Shown here piece after piece: positions 1 through 8,516 of a DNA stretch of 64,000 nucleotides (its first letter is position 1; each line of letters begins with the position of its first letter). This DNA comes from Actinoallomurus liliacearum (GTDB lineage Bacteria; Actinomycetota; Actinomycetes; Streptosporangiales; Streptosporangiaceae). Location of the stretch: NCBI RefSeq assembly GCF_039542035.1, contig NZ_BAABHJ010000006.1, positions 135,902 through 199,901 on the forward strand, given 5' to 3'. A program made the position numbers and the translations under genes. The notes under the pieces are model-generated. The model did no database searches. It saw nothing but the letters and a program-made list of their open reading frames with translations, and was not told where the DNA came from.

Positions 1-327
1 ATGGTCGCCAAGCGCAGTGGCGTGACCGAGCCGTTCTCCCGGGACAAGATCATCGCCGGAGTGCGCCGGGCGTGTCAGGGCCGTCCCGTCAACGAGGACG
101 CCCTGGCCATGCTCGGCCAGCGGGTCGAGGAGGCGATCCGGGCGACCGGGAACGCCGAGATTCCCTCGCACCAGGTCGGGCTGGCGATCCTCGGCCCGCT
201 CCGTGAACTCGACGAGGTCGCGTACCTGCGATTCGCCTCCGTCTACCGGGGGTTCGAGACGCTCGACGACTTCGCCAAGGAAATCGAATCGCTGCGCGCG
301 GCGTCCGGCGGCGACGCCCGTTCCTAG
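1..327 (+). CDS. nrdR: Transcriptional repressor NrdR (3' part, cut by window edge)
   Basis: This is the C-terminal part, about 108 residues, of the ATP-cone regulator that represses ribonucleotide reductase genes by sensing ATP/dATP. The visible part is the ATP-cone, starting with VAKRSGVTEPFSRDKI and ending in the family-typical 'AYLRFASVYRGFETLDDF' segment. NrdR proteins usually run 150-170 residues and begin with a CxxC zinc ribbon of about 45 residues. That part is missing here only because the window opens inside the gene, so the ATG at base 1 is probably an internal codon. It sits 72 nt upstream of nrdJ on the same strand, the usual actinomycete nrdR-nrdJ order. A cobalamin riboswitch, if present, would lie outside the window. 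Confidence 0.93.
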   Translation: MVAKRSGVTEPFSRDKIIAGVRRACQGRPVNEDALAMLGQRVEEAIRATGNAEIPSHQVGLAILGPLRELDEVAYLRFASVYRGFETLDDFAKEIESLRAASGGDARS

Positions 328-399
328 GGCGGCGCCCGGACCGCGGGCTGTACGGGTAATCCTGGAGGTGGGCCTGGTGTGCCCGAGAAGGGGGATGTC

Positions 400-3225
400 A
401 TGACGGAGACGGTGAGCGGCTCAGCCCGTCGGGGCAAGGCGGGTCGCAGGGGTCTGAAGATGGAGCGCGTCTTCACGCGGCCGGGCGTCCACCCGTACGA
501 CGATGTCCGGTGGGAGCGCCGGGACGTCGTCATGACCAACTGGCGTGACGGGTCGGTGAACTTCGAGCAGAAGGGTGTCGAGTTCCCCGACACCTGGTCC
601 GTCAACGCGGTCAACATCGTCACCTCGAAGTACTTCCGCGGCGCGGTCGGCACGCCGCAGCGCGAGTCGAGCCTCAAGCAGCTGGTCGACCGGGTCGTCG
701 GGGTGTACACCGAGACCGGCCGCAAGAACGGCTACTTCGCGTCCGAGGAGGACGCCGAGATCTTCGACCACGAGCTGAAGCACGCCCTGGTCAACCAGGT
801 CTTCAGCTTCAACTCGCCGGTCTGGTTCAACGTCGGCACCGCCTCGCCGCAGCAGGTCAGCGCGTGCTTCATCCTGTCCGTGGACGACACGATGGAGTCG
901 ATCCTGGACTGGTACAAGGAAGAGGGCGTCATCTTCAAGGGCGGCTCCGGGTCGGGGGTCAACCTCTCCCGCATCCGCTCCAGCAAGGAGCTGCTGTCCT
1001 CCGGCGGCACCGCGAGCGGCCCGGTGTCGTTCATGCGCGGCGCCGACGCCTCCGCCGGGACGATCAAGTCCGGTGGCGCGACCCGCCGGGCGGCGAAGAT
1101 GGTCGTCCTCGACGTCGACCACCCGGACGTCGAGGAGTTCATCGAGACCAAGGCGCGCGAAGAGAACAAGATCCGCGCCCTGCGCGACGCCGGCTTCGAC
1201 ATGGACCTGGGCGGCAAGGACATCGTCAGCGTCCAGTACCAGAACGCCAACAACTCCGTCCGCGTCTCCGACGATTTCATGCGCGCGGTGGAGTCCGGCG
1301 ACTCCTTCGGCCTGCGCTCCCGCCGTTCCGGCGAGGTCATCAGCCAGGTCGACGCCAAGGGCCTGTTCCGCAAGCTCGCCCAGGCGGCCTGGGAGTGCGC
1401 GGACCCCGGCATCCAGTACGACGACACGATCAACGACTGGCACACCAACCCCGAGACCGGGCGCATCACGGCGAGCAACCCCTGCTCGGAGTACATGAGC
1501 CTGGACAACTCGTCCTGCAACCTCGCCAGCATCAACCTGCTGAAGTTCCTGAACGACGACAACACCTTCGACGTCGAGCGGTTCGTCAAGCTCAGCGAGC
1601 TGATCATCACCGCGATGGACATCTCCATCACGTTCGCGGACTTCCCGACCGAGAAGATCGGTGAGACGACCCGGGCGTACCGCCAGCTCGGCATCGGCTA
1701 CGCCAACCTCGGCGCGCTGCTGATGGCGACCGGCCACGCGTACGACTCCGAGGGCGGGCGTTCGCTCGCCGCGACCATCACCTCGCTGATGACCGGCGTG
1801 GCCTACCGCCGCTCCGCCGAGCTGGCCGGCGCGGTCGGCACGTACGACGGCTACGCCCGCAACGCCGACGCGCACCAGCGCGTCATGCGCAAGCACGCGG
1901 TCGCCAACGACGAGATCCGCACGCTCGACGCGATGGACAAGTCCATCCACAATGAGGCCACCAGGCAGTGGCGGCAGTGCCTCAAGGTCGGCGAGAAGAA
2001 CGGCTACCGCAACGCCCAGGCGTCGCTGCTGGCGCCCACCGGCACGATCGGCCTCATGATGGACTGCGACACGACGGGCATCGAGCCCGACCTGGCGCTG
2101 GTCAAGTACAAGAAGCTGGTCGGCGGCGGCTCGATGCAGATCGTCAACAACACCGTGCCGCGCGCCCTGAAGAAGCTCGGCTACCAGCAGGAGCAGATCG
2201 AGGCCATCGTCGAGTACATCACCGACCACGGCCACGTCGTCGACGCGCCCGGCCTGCGCCTCGAGCACTACGAGGTCTTCGACTGCGCGATGGGCGAGCG
2301 GGCGATCAGCCCGATGGGCCACGTGCGGATGATGGCCGCGGTGCAGCCGTTCCTGTCCGGCGCGATCTCCAAGACCGTGAACATGCCGGAGCAGGCCACC
2401 GTCGAGGACGTCGAGAAGATCTACTTCGAGGGCTGGAAGCTCGGCCTCAAGGCCCTGGCGATCTACCGCGACAACTGCAAGGTCGGCCAGCCGCTGTCCG
2501 CGGCCAAGAAGAAGACCGAGGAGAAGGTCGAGGAGGCGCCGGCGCCGGCCCCGGTGGTCGACCGCGGCCCGGTCCGGACCCGCCTGCCCAAGCAGCGGAC
2601 CGCGACCGTCACCCGGTTCTCCGTCGGCGGCGCCGAGGGCTACATGACCGCCTCCCGCTACCCGGACAACGGGCTCGGCGAGGTGTTCCTCAAGCTCGGC
2701 AAGCAGGGCTCCACGCTCGCCGGGGTCATGGACGCCTTCTCGATGGCGATCTCCATCAGCCTCCAGTACGGCGTGCCGCTGGAGACGTGGGTCGAGAAGT
2801 TCACCAACATGCGGTTCGAGCCGGCGGGCATGACCGACGACCCGGACATCCGGATGGCGACCTCGATGATGGACTACATCTTCCGTCGCCTCGCCCTCGA
2901 CCACCTGCCGTACGAGACGCGCGCCGAGCTGGGGATCTTCTCCGCCGAGGAGCGCACGGCGCAGGCGGCGGGCCAGGACCCGGCCACGCTGCACGCCGAG
3001 GAGGACGTCGAGCGCGAGTCGCTGGCCCAGTCGGTGCCGGTCGAGCAGCCGAAGGCCAAGGAGCCGGAGGCGCCCGCCGAGGTGCACTCCTCGACCGAGC
3101 TGATCGAGAGCCACCAGGGCCGTACGGCGGACGCGCCGCTGTGCCTCACCTGCGGCACGAAGATGCGCCCGGCCGGCAGTTGCTACGTCTGCGAGGGCTG
3201 CGGCTCCACCAGCGGCTGCAGCTGA
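400..3225 (+). CDS. nrdJ: Vitamin B12-dependent (class II) ribonucleoside-diphosphate reductase
   Basis: This 941-residue enzyme reduces ribonucleotides to deoxyribonucleotides with adenosylcobalamin as radical source, independent of oxygen. Diagnostic segments are the active-site NPCSE (Cys about 362, Glu 364), SSCNLASINL just after it, APTGTIG around 550, and a C-terminal cysteine-rich tail (CLTCGTKM...CYVCEGCG) matching the redox/zinc tail of actinomycete NrdJ. A low-complexity Lys/Glu/Pro/Ala linker near 700-730 separates the barrel from the C-terminal domain. I start at ATG 400 because the protein then begins MTETVSGSARR as in relatives, and GAGAAGGGGG lies just upstream; an in-frame GTG at 379 would add seven residues. 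A hairpin follows the stop. Confidence 0.97.
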   Translation: MTETVSGSARRGKAGRRGLKMERVFTRPGVHPYDDVRWERRDVVMTNWRDGSVNFEQKGVEFPDTWSVNAVNIVTSKYFRGAVGTPQRESSLKQLVDRVVGVYTETGRKNGYFASEEDAEIFDHELKHALVNQVFSFNSPVWFNVGTASPQQVSACFILSVDDTMESILDWYKEEGVIFKGGSGSGVNLSRIRSSKELLSSGGTASGPVSFMRGADASAGTIKSGGATRRAAKMVVLDVDHPDVEEFIETKAREENKIRALRDAGFDMDLGGKDIVSVQYQNANNSVRVSDDFMRAVESGDSFGLRSRRSGEVISQVDAKGLFRKLAQAAWECADPGIQYDDTINDWHTNPETGRITASNPCSEYMSLDNSSCNLASINLLKFLNDDNTFDVERFVKLSELIITAMDISITFADFPTEKIGETTRAYRQLGIGYANLGALLMATGHAYDSEGGRSLAATITSLMTGVAYRRSAELAGAVGTYDGYARNADAHQRVMRKHAVANDEIRTLDAMDKSIHNEATRQWRQCLKVGEKNGYRNAQASLLAPTGTIGLMMDCDTTGIEPDLALVKYKKLVGGGSMQIVNNTVPRALKKLGYQQEQIEAIVEYITDHGHVVDAPGLRLEHYEVFDCAMGERAISPMGHVRMMAAVQPFLSGAISKTVNMPEQATVEDVEKIYFEGWKLGLKALAIYRDNCKVGQPLSAAKKKTEEKVEEAPAPAPVVDRGPVRTRLPKQRTATVTRFSVGGAEGYMTASRYPDNGLGEVFLKLGKQGSTLAGVMDAFSMAISISLQYGVPLETWVEKFTNMRFEPAGMTDDPDIRMATSMMDYIFRRLALDHLPYETRAELGIFSAEERTAQAAGQDPATLHAEEDVERESLAQSVPVEQPKAKEPEAPAEVHSSTELIESHQGRTADAPLCLTCGTKMRPAGSCYVCEGCGSTSGCS

Positions 3226-3259
3226 AAACGGGCGCCCTCCGGGCGTGAATATCGTGGTC

Positions 3260-3295
3260 AGAGCGGTGGAGTCGGTTACTCGGCTCCGCCGCTCT
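3260..3295. terminator. Hairpin between convergent nrdJ and hxlR-type gene
   Basis: Arms AGAGCGGTGGAGTCG (3260-3274) and CGGCTCCGCCGCTCT (3281-3295) pair with few mismatches around a 6-nt loop. There is no strong T-run. It lies between two converging genes, so it could stop transcription from both sides. Confidence 0.6.
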
Positions 3296-3300
3296 CGGCG

Positions 3301-3681
3301 TTACGCGGTGCGGTCGTAGACGGCGCGTGCATCGGCGATCGCGGCGCGGTGCCGCTCCGCCCACGAGGTGAGTGGCATCAGGAGTTCATAGAGCTCCCGT
3401 GCCATGTCGGTGGCGGTGTACTCGACCTTGGGTGGCACCGTCGGGTAGACGGTCCTGACGAGGAGGCCGTCACGCTCCAGATTGCGCAGGGTGAGTGTCA
3501 GCATGCGGCGGCTGATGCCCTTGACCGCCCGTTCCAACTCTGTGAAGCGCACCGGCCCGCGAGCGGCCTCGAGCAAGATCCCGATGGCCCATTTGCCGCT
3601 GACCCGTTCGAGAACCTGTAGCACCGTGCACGCCGTCGAGTCGCTGACCTGCTCTGATACATCGATGTTCCGCTGAACCAT
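3301..3681 (-). CDS. HxlR family winged-helix transcriptional regulator
   Basis: This 126-residue protein has the one-domain HxlR layout: a Cys near the start of the domain (ACTVLQVLERVSGKWAIGILL), then the winged helix with RFTELERAVKGISRRMLTLTLRNLERDGLLVR. HxlR regulators bind as dimers and often sense electrophiles or redox state. It is transcribed away from an MFS exporter, with 84 nt between the two start codons, so control of that exporter and of itself is the simplest reading. A weak inverted pair GTCACA (3711-3716) / TGTAAC (3729-3734) lies in the gap, but I would not rely on it. The ligand is unknown. Confidence 0.88.
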   Translation of the reverse strand: MVQRNIDVSEQVSDSTACTVLQVLERVSGKWAIGILLEAARGPVRFTELERAVKGISRRMLTLTLRNLERDGLLVRTVYPTVPPKVEYTATDMARELYELLMPLTSWAERHRAAIADARAVYDRTA

Positions 3682-3765
3682 GAATGTGCCTTCTTCCGCC
3701 GACCTTCATGGTCACAAATGATGGCTCCTGTAACAAGTCATCCACTTAGGAAGAAGGGGGGACTC

Positions 3766-5250
3766 GTGGTCGAGATCACCGTTCGTACCGACCGCATGCG
3801 CTGGTGGGCCCTCTATGTGCTCTGCGCGGGGACGCTGATGATCGTCCTCGACGGGAGCGTCGTCACCGTGGCGTTGCCCACCATCGGCAAGGGGCTGCAC
3901 TTTTCACAGACCGGCCTCGCCTGGCTCGTCAACGCCTACATGATCGCATTCGGTGGCCTACTGCTCCTGTCCGGACGGCTCGGCGACCTCATCGGCCGCA
4001 AGCGGATGTTTCTCGGCGACATGACGGTATTCACCACCGCATCGCTGCTCTGCGGCCTGTCGGGTAGCCAGGAGCTGTTGATAGCCGGACGGTTCGTCCA
4101 GGGCATCGGTGGCGCGATGGCCAGCGCCGTGACCCTTGGAATGATCGTGACGATGTTCACCGAGCCGCGTGAGCAGGCCAGGGCGATCGGGGTCTTCAGC
4201 TTCGTGGCCGCGGCGGGAGGCTCGATCGGCGTCATCGCGGGTGGTGCGCTCACCCAGGCCGCCGGCTGGCATTCGATCTTCTTCATCAACGTGCCCATCG
4301 GGATCGTCATCGTGGCCCTGGCCGTACGCCTCTTCGAGACCGACCGCGGGCTCGGCTTCGGCGGGGGAGCCGACCTGGTGGGCGCGTTCCTGGTCACCGG
4401 AGGCCTGATGCTGCTCGTTTACACCATCAACAAGGCCGAGGAAAGCGGCTGGGCCTCGATGCACACGCTCGGCTTCGGCGCCCTGTCGATCGTCCTGCTC
4501 ACCGGGTTCGTCCTGCGTCAGGCGAGAGCGAGAAGCCCACTGCTGCCACTGCGCGTCTTCCGGTCACGTCAGCTCTGGGGGGCCAACGTCGTGCAGGTCC
4601 TCTTCGTGGCCGCACTGTTCGGGTTCCAGTTCCTCTTCGCGCTCTATCTGCAAGCGGTCAACGGATACAGCGCCGTCGAAACCGGCCTCGCCTACCTGCC
4701 CGGACCCGTCGTGATCGCGATCATCTCACTCGGGTTCTCCGCCCGGCTGATGACACGGTTCGGCGGGCGTACCGTCCTGCTGTCGGGGCTGGTGTGCACC
4801 GCGGCTGCGCTCGTGCTGCTCGCCCGCCTTCCCGTGCACGTGACCTACACCGCGGACGTCCTGCCGGCCGTGGTACTGCTCGGAGCCGGCGCGGGCCTGG
4901 CGCTTCCGGCGGTCGTTGGGCTGGCCATGTCGGGCGCCACACGCGGCGATTCGGGCCTCGCCTCCGGGCTGCTCAACACCACGCAGCAGGTCGGGGGTGC
5001 CCTCGGTGTCGCGGTACTGGCCACGCTGGCGAGTTCGCGTACGCAGAGCCTGCTCGCCGGCCACAAGAGCACCCCTGCGGCACTGACCGGTGGCTACCAC
5101 CTGTCGTTCGGCGTCGCGACCGGGCTCCTCGTCGCCGGCTTCCTCATCGCGGCCACCGTGCTGCGGTCGCCGAGTGCCTCCTCGCATCCAAAGTCGGGAG
5201 GCGCCGGCGAGCCGACGGAGGCCGATGGTTCCGTACTTCCGCAGCACTAG
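3766..5250 (+). CDS. MFS drug-exporter-type transporter (DHA2/EmrB-QacA family)
   Basis: This 494-residue membrane protein has the 14-helix DHA2 pattern: TM1 with LDGSVVTVALPTI, the motif A loop GRLGDLIGRKRM between TM2 and TM3, and a long hydrophobic C-terminal half. The family exports hydrophobic compounds with proton antiport; the substrate cannot be read from sequence. I start at GTG 3766 because AGGAAGAAGGGGG ends 5 nt before it. Upstream ATGs at 3718 and 3721 lack a ribosome site and would add a non-membrane tail. It is divergent from an HxlR regulator that probably controls it. It is close in type to the MFS gene at 17264-18727. Confidence 0.92.
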   Translation: MVEITVRTDRMRWWALYVLCAGTLMIVLDGSVVTVALPTIGKGLHFSQTGLAWLVNAYMIAFGGLLLLSGRLGDLIGRKRMFLGDMTVFTTASLLCGLSGSQELLIAGRFVQGIGGAMASAVTLGMIVTMFTEPREQARAIGVFSFVAAAGGSIGVIAGGALTQAAGWHSIFFINVPIGIVIVALAVRLFETDRGLGFGGGADLVGAFLVTGGLMLLVYTINKAEESGWASMHTLGFGALSIVLLTGFVLRQARARSPLLPLRVFRSRQLWGANVVQVLFVAALFGFQFLFALYLQAVNGYSAVETGLAYLPGPVVIAIISLGFSARLMTRFGGRTVLLSGLVCTAAALVLLARLPVHVTYTADVLPAVVLLGAGAGLALPAVVGLAMSGATRGDSGLASGLLNTTQQVGGALGVAVLATLASSRTQSLLAGHKSTPAALTGGYHLSFGVATGLLVAGFLIAATVLRSPSASSHPKSGGAGEPTEADGSVLPQH

Positions 5251-5297
5251 CACTTCCTGCGGCCTACGTCGGCACCCAGAGGAATGAATACTGCATC

Positions 5298-5330
5298 CTT
5301 CGAATAAGTGCTCTGCCCCAGTATTCAGGG
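5298..5330. repeat. Direct repeat, copy 1 (33 bp)
   Basis: The copy contains the core CGAATAAGTGCTCTG and matches 5867-5899 at 29 of 33 positions, same orientation, 569 bp apart. The two copies bracket a gene-poor stretch carrying dead gene fragments. The origin is unknown; the copies could mark a past duplication or recombination. Confidence 0.7.
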
Positions 5331-5359
5331 CGCCGTTAAGGCGTGAAATAGCACGTCAG

Positions 5360-5392
5360 AGCGGGGAGCCGACGATACGTCGACTCCCCGCT
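5360..5392. terminator. Strong hairpin downstream of MFS gene
   Basis: Arms AGCGGGGAGCCGACG (5360-5374) and CGTCGACTCCCCGCT (5378-5392) pair over 15 bp with one mismatch and a 3-nt loop. GCAC/GTGC flanks extend the stem. It is the likely terminator of the MFS gene ending at 5250. Confidence 0.65.
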
Positions 5393-5572
5393 CCGTGCTT
5401 TGACGACCCGGCCGTTGCGTTGGATGCGACCAGCCTCATGGTGATGGACCCGTCGAATCGGGTCGAGGCCGCGTCCGGTCACTTCCAGATGACCGGCAGA
5501 GGGCCTGACCGCGACGGCCCTGTCGAGCAGACGAACGGCCCCGGGAGTTTCAGGTGGTGCGCCGTGTCCCGG

Positions 5573-5757
5573 TCAGGAGCCGTCGGGCTCGGCCGTGATG
5601 AGGTGCTTGAGCAGCGTCTCGCTGATGGCGCCGAGCTGCAGGACCTGTTCGGGTGAGAGCAGGTCGATCAGGTGGGCTCGGACGCTCTCGACATGAGGCG
5701 GCGCGGCGGCGTGGAGGGCGGCCAGACCGTCATCGGTGAGTAGCCGCCCGCGTCCAG
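5573..5757 (-). pseudogene. MarR-family regulator, C-terminal fragment only
   Basis: On the minus strand this reads about 60 residues, LLTDDGLAALHAAAPPHVESV... through LLSPEQVLQLGAISETLLKHL, then a stop at 5573-5575. This is the end of the wing and the dimerisation helices of a MarR-type regulator. No helix-turn-helix or start is left; homology ends abruptly near 5757. Just beyond it, on the plus strand, another short coding-like tail (about VVRFTRAIKDA then TGA, near 5766-5802) may be a remnant of a second gene. The fragments lie between the 33-bp direct repeats at 5298 and 5867. Confidence 0.6.
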
Positions 5758-5866
5758 GCCGAACGCGTCGTGAGGTTCACCCGCGCCATCAAGGACGCCT
5801 GACCACATCCCTCAGGACGGCCTCAGACGGGCGCGCGAGGCGGAGGGGCCCAGGGAATGCCGCACC

Positions 5867-5899
5867 CTCCGAATAAGTGCTCTGTCCCAGTAGTCCGGG
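5867..5899. repeat. Direct repeat, copy 2 (33 bp)
   Basis: Partner of 5298-5330 (29/33 identical, same orientation). It ends 3 nt before the stop codon region of the minus-strand regulator at 5903-6934. Confidence 0.7.
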
Positions 5900-5902
5900 A
5901 AT

Positions 5903-6934
5903 TCACGGCCCGGCCGCCGGCATTGAATCGCCCACCGGCTGACAGCGGTGAACTCCATTGGGCCGGCCCTCGTCGGTGGGTGCCGCGGATCGCCGCTGCC
6001 GGTGTCCGCCGAGTGCTTCGCGCTGTGCCCCGGTGAGCCGGTGGCCTCCGGCGGTGATGGCGTAGGCGCCGGACTCGACGGCCCGTACGGTGACCGGGTC
6101 GCCGACCTCCGGATGCCGTTCGGCGCCGCGCAGGGCGCTGGTGACGCGGTCCGGATGCCATCCCAACGCGGTGGAGAGCTGCGCGACCGTGAGCGGCTCG
6201 CCGGCGTGCACGAGTGCGGCGAGCACGGTCAGTATGTCGCTGACGGCGGCTCGGCCGGGGCCGCCGTCCATGGTGGCGCTGAGACGCGCGAAGAACCGGG
6301 CCATCTCGTTCAGCCGGGCTCCCGCCGGCGTGGTGGCGCCGAAGATCTGGACTCCCCGTCGGGCGGTGTCGGCCCACAGGGCGTTCTTGCGGGCGCTCGC
6401 CGTCCATGCCCGGAGCCAGACATCGCCCCCGACGACGTACGTTTCGCGGTGTCGCCGAGGAGCGCGCTCGCGTCGGACGACGTCCAGACCTACGAGGTAG
6501 CCGATCGCCTTGGACACCGACGCCGGGCTGACCTGCAGCTGCCGGACCAGGTCGGCGGAGGTCAGGGCGCCGGAATCGGTCGTGACGAGGTGCGCGAGCA
6601 CCCGCGCGGCCATTCGGGGAAGCCCGATCTGCACCATCAGCGCCGCGAAATCCTCCGCGAAGGCGCGGACCGCCTCGGGGTCACGCCTGTAGGTGTTCGC
6701 GGCGGCCGGGGCCCGCGGTCGCGCGGCCGGTCCGCGCCGGCGGGCACGCCGCTCGGTGGCCTGCTGGGCGTGGTGCGCCCGGTAACCTCCGGGTCCGCTG
6801 TTGCGCGCCACCTCCCGGCTGACGGTAGAGGTCGGCCTGCCCAGCCGCCTGGCCATCTCGGCGTAGCCGAGCCCTTCCACCAGCCACGACGCGATGCGCC
6901 GACGCTCCTGTTCGCTCAGCCTGCTTCCCGGCAT
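5903..6934 (-). CDS. Multi-HTH regulator: IS30-type HTH fused to MarR/GbsR-like winged helices
   Basis: The protein has 343 residues. Residues about 1-60 look like the N-terminal HTH of IS30 transposases (LSEQERRRIASWLVEGLGYAEMA..., then GRPTSTVSREVARNS and an RR-rich end), but no DDE catalytic core follows. Residues about 80-190 form a MarR/GbsR-type winged helix (ALTSADLVRQLQVSPASVSKAIGYL). A further winged helix sits near 230-310 (LTVAQLSTALGWHPDRVTSALRGAERH). I start at ATG 6934 (MPGSRLSE); the frame is open 10 residues further. It is divergent from a serine hydrolase with a cluster of TTGCAA sites between, so local control is likely. I read it as a transcription factor carrying a transposase-derived HTH, not a transposase. 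Confidence 0.75.
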   Translation of the reverse strand: MPGSRLSEQERRRIASWLVEGLGYAEMARRLGRPTSTVSREVARNSGPGGYRAHHAQQATERRARRRGPAARPRAPAAANTYRRDPEAVRAFAEDFAALMVQIGLPRMAARVLAHLVTTDSGALTSADLVRQLQVSPASVSKAIGYLVGLDVVRRERAPRRHRETYVVGGDVWLRAWTASARKNALWADTARRGVQIFGATTPAGARLNEMARFFARLSATMDGGPGRAAVSDILTVLAALVHAGEPLTVAQLSTALGWHPDRVTSALRGAERHPEVGDPVTVRAVESGAYAITAGGHRLTGAQREALGGHRQRRSAAPTDEGRPNGVHRCQPVGDSMPAAGP

Positions 6935-6962
6935 TCGCGCAGTATGCAGTCGCGACCACCGC

Positions 6963-7014
6963 ATTGCAACGGCGGACTCCTCAGGCGTTGCAATCGAGCA
7001 CAGGTCATTGCAAT
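6963..7014. promoter_or_regulatory. Cluster of three TTGCAA palindromes (candidate operator)
   Basis: TTGCAA occurs at 6964-6969, 6988-6993 and 7008-7013. The first two sit inside a perfect inverted repeat ATTGCAAC (6963-6970) / GTTGCAAT (6987-6994); the third is ATTGCAAT. The cluster begins 29 nt upstream of the regulator start and lies in the shared region with the serine hydrolase. Binding by the neighbouring multi-HTH regulator is inference. Confidence 0.6.
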
Positions 7015-7127
7015 TCTCTTCGTGAGAAATGACTGGTCAGAGGCGTTGTTGTCCGAGCAGGAAGATTGACGATCTAGGAAAGGAGACGTAACTTGCCTCA
7101 CCTCTCGAGCCACCGTAAGGAGTCGAC

Positions 7128-8237
7128 ATGACACAGCCCCGCCCCAGAACCGGCTCGACGGCCTCGTCGGCCGCTGACCGTGACGTCCTTCAGCGGCTGC
7201 TCGATCGGGCGGTCGGTGAAGGCGGCGTTCCCGGCATCGTCATCGAGGTCCGCGACGACCGCGGGGGGTGGTTCGGCGCGGCGGGAGTGGCCGACACCGA
7301 CACCGGGCGCGAACGCACCGCGCAAGAGCGGTTCCGTATCGGGAGCGCCACCAAGACGTTCGTGGCCACGGTGATCCTGCAGCTCGTGGCCGAGGGCGGG
7401 CTGAGCCTCGACGACACCGTGGAGGCATGGCTGCCGGGAATGGTCCACGGCCACGGTCACCAGGGCGGGAAGGTCGGTATCCGGCGGTTGCTGAACCACA
7501 CCAGCGGGATCTTCAGCTACACAGAGGACCCCCCGATGGTGAACCGCTACGAGAAGCACACCCCGGAACTGCTCGTGGACATCGCCATGGCCCATCCACC
7601 CGCCTTCGAACCGGGTGCGGACTGGGGTTACGGCAACACCAACTACATCCTCGCCGGCATGATCGTTGAACGGGTGACCGGCCAGGCGCTGGCCGACGAG
7701 ATCGCCCGGCGGATCACCCGGCCGCTCGGCCTGGACGGGACGTACCTGCCGAGCGGCGCCGACCCGACGATCCAGGGACCACACCCGCGGCACTACACGA
7801 AGCTGACGAATCCCGCCCCCGACGCCGAGATCCACGACGCGACCGAACTGGACTCATCGATGTTCTGGGCGGCGGGCGGCATGATCTCCACGACCGGGGA
7901 CCTCCACCGGTTCTTCGGCGCACTCCTGGGCGGCCGGCTCCTCCCTTCCGCGCAGCAAGAAGAGATGTTCACCGTGGTCCCGACCAAGGACTGGATCCCC
8001 GACACGGCGTACGGGCTGGGCATCTCCTCGGTCACGCTGCCGTGCGGCGCCACGGTGTGGGGCATGGGCGGCGCGATCTTCGGCTCGTGGTCCTACACCT
8101 ACGGCACCCGCGACGGCGGGCATCTGGTCGTCATCGAGGTCAACGGCGACTGGGCCGACGGCCCCTGGGAGGATCCGATCGGCATCTTCACGGACGTGCT
8201 CCAGGCGGAGTTCTGCCCGCCGAAGACGACACCATGA
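7128..8237 (+). CDS. Serine hydrolase, beta-lactamase / DD-peptidase-like family
   Basis: This 369-residue protein belongs to the class C beta-lactamase/D-Ala-D-Ala carboxypeptidase-like fold. The nucleophile motif SxxK is S73-A-T-K76, the Y-x-N motif is Y168-G-N170, and LLNHTSGIFSY and YGLGIS follow family order. No signal peptide is visible at the N-terminus, so it may act inside the cell or be a promiscuous esterase; the substrate is not readable. AAGGAG lies 7 nt before the ATG. It is divergent from the IS30-HTH/MarR regulator across a TTGCAA cluster. Confidence 0.88.
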   Translation: MTQPRPRTGSTASSAADRDVLQRLLDRAVGEGGVPGIVIEVRDDRGGWFGAAGVADTDTGRERTAQERFRIGSATKTFVATVILQLVAEGGLSLDDTVEAWLPGMVHGHGHQGGKVGIRRLLNHTSGIFSYTEDPPMVNRYEKHTPELLVDIAMAHPPAFEPGADWGYGNTNYILAGMIVERVTGQALADEIARRITRPLGLDGTYLPSGADPTIQGPHPRHYTKLTNPAPDAEIHDATELDSSMFWAAGGMISTTGDLHRFFGALLGGRLLPSAQQEEMFTVVPTKDWIPDTAYGLGISSVTLPCGATVWGMGGAIFGSWSYTYGTRDGGHLVVIEVNGDWADGPWEDPIGIFTDVLQAEFCPPKTTP

Positions 8238-8516
8238 GGGCAGTACGGGCCAGCGGCGCCGTCGACGATGTCGCGGCGCGCTTGCCGCGAGGGGGTGTCG
8301 TTGTACCGGATGCTCGGGAAAGGTCCCGCCCATGGTGCAGATGCGCGGGCTTTGCTCCCGTCCTGGACCACGGTCGCCGAGCACTCGGTACGCCTTGGGC
8401 GGCGGACCGGGAGCCCCTCAGTCGCCGGCTCGGCCGACCGGTGTGACGAATCCGCCGCTGTCGGGCAGGGGTCGGCCTGGTCTCCGTGCTGTCATGGAGA
8501 TCCACCGGACAGGTCC

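Larger units (their letters stand above)
5251..5902. other. Gene-poor, decayed interval between MFS gene and IS30-HTH/MarR regulator
   Basis: These 652 bases hold no intact gene. From left to right I see direct-repeat copy 1, a terminator hairpin, an unassigned stretch (about 5400-5570), the MarR C-terminal fragment, a possible second gene tail, and direct-repeat copy 2 just before the stop of the next gene. Confidence 0.6.

Noticed and set aside
421..3114. Long open frame antisense to nrdJ
   Set aside because: It is a by-product of high third-position GC; the sense strand encodes a complete, motif-rich NrdJ.
3711..3734. GTCACA / TGTAAC inverted pair between HxlR and MFS genes
   Set aside because: Imperfect, short arms with a 12-nt spacer; could be chance.
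5903..6934. IS30 transposase
   Set aside because: Only the N-terminal HTH is IS30-like; no DDE catalytic domain and no terminal inverted repeats were found.
8238..8516. Possible gene between serine hydrolase and SDR
   Set aside because: Short open frames on both strands lack ribosome sites and recognisable protein patterns; left as an intergenic stretch.
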